A DNA stretch of 5,455 nt, taken from the NCBI GenBank assembly GCA_012962735.1, contig DTXA01000519.1, forward strand, positions 1-5,455. The letters are read 5' to 3'. The notes under the pieces were generated by a model. That model was not told where the DNA came from and searched no databases. It saw only the letters and a program-made list of their open reading frames with translations. Within the stretch, counting starts at the first letter, position 1. Each line of letters opens with the position of its first letter. This DNA is from Candidatus Latescibacterota bacterium (GTDB lineage: Bacteria; Latescibacterota; 4484-107; B68-G9). A program made the position numbers and the translations under genes. This document shows, piece after piece, positions 1-3,462 of the stretch.

Positions 1-380
1 AGATGGTGGACTCACCGAAGTCTTTGGTCACCTGAACGGTGAGAGCTCCGGTCCTGTTTATCATTCCCGACAGGACCTGCCCTCATACCTCCGTCGATCC
101 TCAAGTTCGCATAATCCGGCCTTATGGCCAGCAGGGACCTTATGGACCTCCTGGAATGGTCCAGAGCCATGTCCTGAAGGAAGTTCTCGTCGAAGAACTT
201 TCCATGCAGGGCGTTTCTCGTGGCTCTCCAGATGACGTCTCCGGCTACGATCGTATAGCTTAGAATGAAAAGGGCCAACTCAGCTCGGAAGGGCAACCTG
301 AATATCAGGGCCCCAACATATATGGACGCCCCGACCCGAGAGCTAACATCCCCCTTTCGTACCGTACCTATCCTTCCCAT
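1..380 (-). pseudogene. cadA: Broken CadA/ZntA-type heavy-metal P1B ATPase, 5' part, runs off left edge
   Basis: An intact member would pump Zn/Cd/Pb(II) out across the inner membrane using ATP. The frame begins at ATG 380-378 with GGAGG at 392-388, 7 nt upstream. Residues 34-50 form a hydrophobic segment (ELALFILSYTIVAGDVI), followed by the family motif FDENFL at 63-68. The text then jumps directly to QDMALDHSRRSI (69-80) and IRPDYANL (86-93). From memory of the family, about 33 residues of the next membrane pair are missing at the junction near 175-180, in frame. After residue 98 the frame is meaningless and stops at 14-12. Another frame at 76-2 reads VLSGMINRTGALTVQ and then VTKDFGEST, the family sequence beyond the actuator-domain TGES loop, with a TGA in that frame at 85-83. 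A second piece, including TGES, is therefore also missing. The catalytic DKTGT region would lie beyond the left edge. Family is confident, metal specificity inferred, loss of function very likely. Confidence 0.85.
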
Positions 381-447
381 GGCCTGTCCTCCGTCTGCGG
401 CTCACTTAGGAGAGTGTACTAAATCTACCTACATAATAAACAATTCG

Positions 448-476
448 AATATATAACACTCCTCCCGATCTGTCAA
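448..476 (-). promoter_or_regulatory. Sigma70-type promoter of the cadA remnant
   Basis: On the - strand TTGACA (476-471) is followed after exactly 17 nt by TATATT (453-448): a perfect -35 box and 5 of 6 matches at -10. Transcription would start near 441, leaving a leader of about 60 nt before the cadA ATG at 380. The normal 17-nt spacing argues against MerR-type control, which uses 19-20 nt. The 8-bp palindrome ATTCGAAT (443-450) overlaps the -10 box and the predicted start, and could be a repressor site for an ArsR/SmtB-like protein; this last point is inference. Confidence 0.65.
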
Positions 477-567
477 GGGAAGTTTTTGGATGCAAGTTTG
501 GACATGAAGGAAGTGACCACCTATGGGCAGAACCTCTCAAAAGAGGATTTCCACATCGAGTGCTTTA

Positions 568-885
568 TCAGGGTAGAGCCTCTTCCTCCACAGCCAGCAA
601 GCCTGTAAGAGAGGATTGGGAGCAGGAGCGCAATAGTGAGCTTGTGAAGGTTGATTGGAGATTCACAACCTCCACCGGAACCTCATACCCGGTATCCTGT
701 ATGACCTGGACGAAATCGGCCACGGCCAGCCCATCAGGGTTGTATTCGATGGCAGCCCATTCCGTGGCCAGGTTGACGTTGACCTCGGTCACCTCTTGGA
801 CTTCCCTTAAGGCCCGCTCTACGTGGGCAGCGCACGAAGCACAGGTCATGCCCCGGACAGGCAAGATAACTTGTTTCAACGACAT
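568..885 (-). pseudogene. copA: Truncated copper ATPase N-terminus: one HMA domain plus unrelated tail
   Basis: The start is ATG 885-883, preceded by AAAGGGG at 900-894, giving 105 residues to the TGA at 570-568. Residues 3-70 are a complete heavy-metal-associated domain: GMTCASC at 12-18 with the metal-binding Cys15 and Cys18, then the usual HVERAL helix, VNVNLATE strand and DTGYEVPVE end. HMA domains bind Cu(I) and pass it to a Cu(I) ATPase. Residues 71-77 (VEVVNLQ) look like the first strand of a second HMA domain, as in CopA proteins with two such domains. The remaining 28 residues resemble nothing I know, and no ATPase core follows. It is best read as a copA start cut by a deletion. A free-standing CopZ-like chaperone is possible, but those are normally about 70 residues and lack such a tail. 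Trp43 inside NLATEW is an unusual residue at that site. It may have formed a small metal-handling unit with the open frame at 1102-941. Confidence 0.7.
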
Positions 886-940
886 GGCTAACGCCCCTTT
901 CGCTAGTCCGCCCTGGCCCGCTTCACACCTTGCATTCCCT

Positions 941-1102
941 TTAGCGCGCCTCCACATGGATCCCACCGAACTGGGAGAACACCTCTATCAACTCATCTAT
1001 CTTCATCCGCGCGTCGTCCATCATAACTAACGTTCCCTCTTTATGAAGTCCCGATATACAGTACCCCTGTAAGGAGATTTTAGTCCTGCACTTTTTGAAC
1101 AC
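941..1102 (-). CDS. Short unidentified open frame (possible remnant or small protein)
   Basis: I do not recognise this frame. It is open from 1128 down to the TAA at 943-941, 55 nt before the HMA gene start and on the same strand. A GTG at 1102-1100 with AGGG just upstream would give 53 residues. Tandem ATGs at 1024-1019 with GAGGG about 10 nt upstream would give 26 or 27. The part after the ATGs reads like a real protein: DDARMKIDELIEVFSQFGG is amphipathic and helical, with operon-like codons, and the end is HVEAR. The upstream part has two Cys (in FKKCR and GYCISG). The IDELIEVF end faintly recalls the C-terminus of CsoR copper repressors, which would fit a gene next to a copper HMA domain, but the CsoR His/Cys ligands are not visible. 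It could equally be a gene fragment that has lost its start. Confidence 0.35.
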   Translation of the reverse strand: MFKKCRTKISLQGYCISGLHKEGTLVMMDDARMKIDELIEVFSQFGGIHVEAR

Positions 1103-1187
1103 AGTCCCTACTGGTATCCTTAGGCGAATTTACATCCCTCGACCCTCATACATGCATCATCTTATAGGGAATCTTTGTCGTTTCCCC

Positions 1188-1216
1188 TTGCGCAATGGTC
1201 TTATATGTATTATATT
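1188..1216 (+). promoter_or_regulatory. Candidate promoter of the rimP-nusA-ylxQ-infB operon
   Basis: TTGCGC (1188-1193) and TATATT (1211-1216) are separated by exactly 17 nt. The -10 box matches 5 of 6 positions and the -35 only 3 of 6. The stretch around the -10 box is markedly AT-rich compared with the GC-rich operon. Transcription would start near 1223, giving a structured leader of about 116 nt. A perfect TATAAT also lies on the opposite strand (1214-1209) but has no convincing -35, so a divergent promoter is possible but weak. Confidence 0.45.
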
Positions 1217-1229
1217 AGAGTTGCATATG

Positions 1230-1253
1230 GAGTGGGCGTCGGCCCACTCTTTT
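1230..1253 (+). terminator. Terminator-like hairpin in the rimP leader (possible attenuator)
   Basis: GAGTGGGC (1230-1237) and GCCCACTC (1242-1249) form a perfect 8-bp stem closed by a GTCG loop, followed by TTTT (1250-1253). This is the form of a Rho-independent terminator reading rightward, with a rather short T run. No + strand gene lies upstream, so it would act on transcripts starting at the promoter around 1188-1216, making it a candidate attenuator. NusA, encoded just downstream, stimulates hairpin-dependent termination in known bacteria, so feedback is possible but inferred. It may instead be a stabilising 5' hairpin. Confidence 0.5.
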
Positions 1254-1263
1254 CCGTATAGTA

Positions 1264-1296
1264 GGGGTCCAAATAAAGATCGTCAGATCGGGCCCC
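1264..1296 (+). other. Second leader hairpin upstream of rimP
   Basis: GGGGTCC (1264-1270) can pair with GGGCCCC (1290-1296), giving 7 pairs including one U-G. An inner GATC-GTCA-GATC hairpin (1278-1289) stacks directly on the outer 3' arm, leaving AAATAAA (1271-1277) as a bulge. It lies between the terminator-like hairpin and the palindromic repeat, sharing one base with the latter. No T run follows, so it is not a terminator. A role in leader folding or RNase processing is possible; no riboswitch class is recognised. Confidence 0.35.
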
Positions 1297-1334
1297 CAGA
1301 AAGTACCGGAGCGAAGCGGAGAACTTTTTGGAGC
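1290..1334 (+). repeat. Palindromic repeat, copy 1, overlapping the rimP ribosome binding site
   Basis: The arms CCAGAAAGT (1296-1304) and ACTTTTTGG (1323-1331) pair over 9 bp with one G-T, around an 18-nt loop that contains GCGAAGC (1311-1317). GGGCCC lies immediately left (1290-1295) and AGCA immediately right (1332-1335). The 36-bp core matches the reverse complement of the element at 3400-3435 at 31 of 36 positions, all five differences being transitions. The last two bases of the 3' arm belong to GGAG (1330-1333), the rimP Shine-Dalgarno, so the folded hairpin would partly mask it. Confidence 0.75.
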
Positions 1335-1338
1335 ATAT

Positions 1339-1791
1339 ATGCGGTTGGAGGTCTTAGAAGTCGTGCGGGCGCTGGTCGTCCCGATCTTGGAAAGGGAGGG
1401 TTTCGAGCTGGTCGACCTGAAGCTCGGGGGTGTGGGCAAGGGTCGTGTGCTGCGCATCTTCATCCACCGCCCTGGGGGGGTGAGCCTAGACGACTGCGTC
1501 CGGATCAGCCGGATGGTGGAGGACCGGTTGGACATGGAGGACCCCATCCCCGGGTCGTACACCTTAGAGGTATCCTCCCCCGGCCTGGACCGTCCACTTC
1601 GCACTGGAAAGGACTTCGCCCGGGTGGTCGGGGAGCGAGTGCGGCTAATTATGCGGGCTGGGGTGCGCCCGGGTGTCGTGGTGGGGAAGCTGGTCCGGGT
1701 GGGTGGGGACCACATAGCAGTGGAGACCGGGGAGGGGGTAACAGAGGTCCCGCTGAGGGACGTCGCCCAGGGGAAAGTGGAGGTACTCTGA
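1339..1791 (+). CDS. rimP: Ribosome maturation factor RimP
   Basis: RimP is a cytoplasmic protein that binds the free 30S subunit and helps its maturation. This 150-residue product has the usual family length of about 150. The N-terminal alpha/beta domain spans roughly residues 1-84 (ILEREGFELVDLKLGG, then RVLRIFIHRPGGVSLDDC). It is followed by the family signature EVSSPGLDRPL at 77-87, and the C-terminal SH3-like barrel runs from about 88 to 150. The start ATG 1339-1341 has GGAG 5 nt upstream (1330-1333), and no in-frame start lies further upstream before a stop. It heads the operon, and the nusA ATG follows its TGA after 1 nt (TGATATG), the classic rimP-nusA arrangement that implies co-transcription and perhaps translational coupling. 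Its ribosome binding site lies in a palindromic repeat, so initiation may depend on leader folding. Identity is firm. Confidence 0.96.
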   Translation: MRLEVLEVVRALVVPILEREGFELVDLKLGGVGKGRVLRIFIHRPGGVSLDDCVRISRMVEDRLDMEDPIPGSYTLEVSSPGLDRPLRTGKDFARVVGERVRLIMRAGVRPGVVVGKLVRVGGDHIAVETGEGVTEVPLRDVAQGKVEVL

Positions 1792-1792
1792 T

Positions 1793-3058
1793 ATGGCTAA
1801 GTCGGGCAATTGGGAAATAGCCGAGGCCCTGGAACAGATCGCCAGAGACCGAAGTGTGGACCTGAACCTCGTGGTGGAGACCCTGAAGCTGGGGCTCCTA
1901 TCGGCCGCCAAAAAGCGTTTTGGAAGCGCCGACCACATAGAGGTAGAGGTGGACCCGAAGGCGGGAAGGATAGAGATGTACGCTAGGAGGCGGGTGGTGG
2001 AGGGGCCACCTCGGTTCCCGATCGAGATATCCCTCGAGCGCGCCCTGCAGATCGACCCAAAGGCGCAGGTAGGGGGTGAAGTTTTGGAGCCGTTGAATCT
2101 GGCCGACTTCGGTCGGAACGCCATCTTGATGACCAAACAGATTCTTGTCCAGCGCATAAGGGAGGCCGAAAGGGAGCAGCTCTACGGTGACTTCCAGAAG
2201 CGCATCGGGGAGATCGTGACCGGCAAGGTGCAGAAGGTCGAGCGCGGGGAGGTCATCGTCAACCTCGGCCGGACAGAAGGAATAATGCCCATCTCGGAGC
2301 AAGTGCGGAGGGAGCGGTACCATCAGGGCGACCAGATCCGGGCGTATATCTTGGAGGTGCGCAGGACCACAAAGGGGCCCCAGGTGATCCTCTCCCGCTC
2401 CCATCCTAACTTCCTCAAAAAGCTCTTCTACATAGAGATCCCTGAGGTATACGACGGCATCGTCCAGATAAGGGCGGTGGCCAGGGAGGCCGGCGAACGG
2501 GCCAAAGTGGCCGTATCCTCCACGGACCCCGACGTGGACCCAGTGGGGGCCTGTGTAGGGATGAAAGGAGTGCGCATCCAGGCCATCGTCCGGGAGCTGG
2601 GCAACGAGCGCATAGACATCATCTCCTGGAGCGACGAGCCCAAGGAGCTCCTGGCCCACGCTTTGGGCCCAGCCTCTGTGCGTCGGGTGGAGGCCTTCCC
2701 CGAGGAGGGCCGCTTAGTGGCCATCGTGCCGCAGGACCAGATATCCTTAGCCATAGGTCGTGCCGGCCAGAACGCGCGACTGGCGGCCGCCCTGTTGCCC
2801 GGATGGAAGGTGGACATCCTCACCGAGGAGGGGTTCTACCGCAAGCAACGACTGAGGGAATTGCTGGAGGAAGCTATCCGGGAGATGGAGGAGGAGAAAT
2901 TGATACCAGAACTAAAGCGCCACGGCCTTTTCTCCCCCGAACTGCTGACAACTACAGAACCGGGCCGGCTGGAGGAGTCACTAGGTATAGATCGAGGGCG
3001 AGCCGAAGCCCTGATCGCCCGGGTCCGTGAGCTGATGGAAGGCCTCGAGGAGGAGTGA
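1793..3058 (+). CDS. nusA: Transcription elongation/termination factor NusA
   Basis: NusA binds RNA polymerase and nascent RNA and controls pausing, intrinsic termination and antitermination. The domains appear in standard order in 421 residues. The polymerase-binding N-terminal domain (1 to about 130) includes VVETLKLGLLSAAKKRFG and DFGRNAILMTKQILVQRIREAE. The S1 domain is about 136-200 (GEIVTGKVQKVERGEVIVNLG). KH1 covers about 205-280, with DPVGACVGMKGVRIQ at 249-263. KH2 covers about 281-345, with AIGRAGQNARLAA at 320-332. Residues 350-421 form a charged helical extension ending in a segment resembling a helix-hairpin-helix (LEESLGIDRGRAEALIARV, 393-411). It lacks the two long acidic repeats of the E. 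coli protein. The start ATG 1793 has GGAGG at 1779-1783, inside the rimP end. The stop TGA (3056-3058) overlaps the next gene's ATG. NusA could act back on the leader hairpins upstream of rimP; this is inference. Identity is firm. Confidence 0.98.
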   Translation: MAKSGNWEIAEALEQIARDRSVDLNLVVETLKLGLLSAAKKRFGSADHIEVEVDPKAGRIEMYARRRVVEGPPRFPIEISLERALQIDPKAQVGGEVLEPLNLADFGRNAILMTKQILVQRIREAEREQLYGDFQKRIGEIVTGKVQKVERGEVIVNLGRTEGIMPISEQVRRERYHQGDQIRAYILEVRRTTKGPQVILSRSHPNFLKKLFYIEIPEVYDGIVQIRAVAREAGERAKVAVSSTDPDVDPVGACVGMKGVRIQAIVRELGNERIDIISWSDEPKELLAHALGPASVRRVEAFPEEGRLVAIVPQDQISLAIGRAGQNARLAAALLPGWKVDILTEEGFYRKQRLRELLEEAIREMEEEKLIPELKRHGLFSPELLTTTEPGRLEESLGIDRGRAEALIARVRELMEGLEEE

Positions 3059-3390
3059 TGGGCAAGGTTGAGGAGTATCTAGGGCTGGCGGCCAAAGCTG
3101 GGAAGGTGGCCGCTGGAAGGACAGCTGTGGAGAAGGCCCTGTGGCGGGGCAGGGGATATCTGGTATTGCTGACCCGGGAGTGCGGGAGGGACGTACAAAG
3201 GCGCTTTCGGGGGCTGGCCGAGCGGTTCGGCGTGCCCGTAGCCCCCGTGGACGGGGACCTGGGGAGGGCCATAGGTATGCCCGGCAAGGTGGTGGCGGTG
3301 CTCACCGACCCGAACCTCGCCCGTCAGGTCCTTCTGAATATAGACAAAGATCGTTTAGAAAGGGCTATTCCTTTAGCTACGCCAGATTAA
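3058..3390 (+). CDS. ylxQ: L7Ae-family RNA-binding protein, YlxQ-like
   Basis: The 110-residue product is a single L7Ae/L30e/S12e fold domain. The recognisable start is YLGLAAKAGKVAAGRTAVEKAL (7-28, with GLAAKAGK at 9-16). It is followed by a hydrophobic strand GYLVLLTRE (33-41), a helix with RRFRGLAERFGVPV, then GDLGRAIGMPGKVVAVLTD (66-84), as in bacterial YlxQ/L7Ae-like proteins encoded between nusA and infB. L7Ae relatives bind kink-turn RNA. The bacterial YlxQ role is not settled, so only RNA binding is inferred. I chose ATG 3058-3060, which overlaps the nusA stop in TGATG, with GAGGAGGAG just upstream at 3046-3054. A GTG one codon earlier is possible but sits inside the stop overlap. The C-terminal 20 residues are charged and variable-looking. 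The ylxR/rnpM gene, often found between nusA and this gene, is absent because the two genes overlap directly. Confidence 0.85.
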   Translation: MGKVEEYLGLAAKAGKVAAGRTAVEKALWRGRGYLVLLTRECGRDVQRRFRGLAERFGVPVAPVDGDLGRAIGMPGKVVAVLTDPNLARQVLLNIDKDRLERAIPLATPD

Positions 3391-3392
3391 GA

Positions 3393-3439
3393 GGGGCCCC
3401 CAAAAAGTTCTCTGCTTCGCCCCGATACTTTTCGGAGCA
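3393..3439 (-). repeat. Palindromic repeat, copy 2, between ylxQ and infB, with inverted core
   Basis: On the + strand the arms CCAAAAAGT (3400-3408) and ACTTTTCGG (3427-3435) pair at 8 of 9 positions, again around an 18-nt loop. The loop holds GCTTCGC (3414-3420), the complement of the GCGAAGC in copy 1. Read on the - strand, the 36-bp core matches copy 1 at 31 of 36 positions. GGGCCC stands just left (3394-3399) and AGCA just right (3436-3439), in the same orientation as in copy 1, so only the core is flipped. No T run follows, so it is not a typical terminator; it may fold in the operon mRNA between ylxQ and infB. Confidence 0.75.
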
Positions 3440-3444
3440 CAAAA

Positions 3445-3462
3445 GGAGGTGGTCATACGGTG
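3445..3462 (+). promoter_or_regulatory. Strong ribosome binding site that fixes a GTG start for infB
   Basis: AAAAGGAGGTGG (3441-3452) contains a near-perfect Shine-Dalgarno (GGAGGT, 3445-3450), 9 nt before GTG 3460-3462. No in-frame ATG exists between the preceding gene and this GTG, and homology to the IF2 N-terminal module begins directly after it, so GTG is the start. Confidence 0.85.

Noticed and set aside
533..546. Small hairpin CCTCT-CAAA-AGAGG as terminator of the HMA gene
   Set aside because: The stem is only 5 bp and no T run follows on either strand.
423..608. + strand open frame ending MKEVTTYGQNLSKEDFHIEC... with TAA at 606-608 (34 residues from ATG 504)
   Set aside because: The text looks mildly protein-like, but it has no good ribosome binding site, overlaps the - strand cadA promoter, and matches nothing I know. 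It may be chance or a very old remnant.
560..1030. Long + strand open frame (156 codons)
   Set aside because: It lies antisense to the HMA gene, whose GMTCASC motif and ribosome binding site show that the - strand is the coding one.
1057..1071. Inverted repeat TACAG-N5-CTGTA as a CsoR-like copper operator
   Set aside because: It is short, lies inside the unidentified - strand open frame, and is not placed at any promoter I can see.
1030..1230. A tRNA-fMet (metY) before rimP as in E. coli
   Set aside because: No cloverleaf, T-loop GTTCGA or CCA end is visible in this stretch.
1095..1820. Long + strand open frame (241 codons) over rimP
   Set aside because: It is an out-of-frame shadow of rimP with Gly/Arg/Pro-rich text typical of GC-rich shadows.
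1898..2659. Long - strand open frame (253 codons) inside nusA
   Set aside because: It is antisense to well-conserved NusA S1 and KH domains; it exists because of high GC at third positions.
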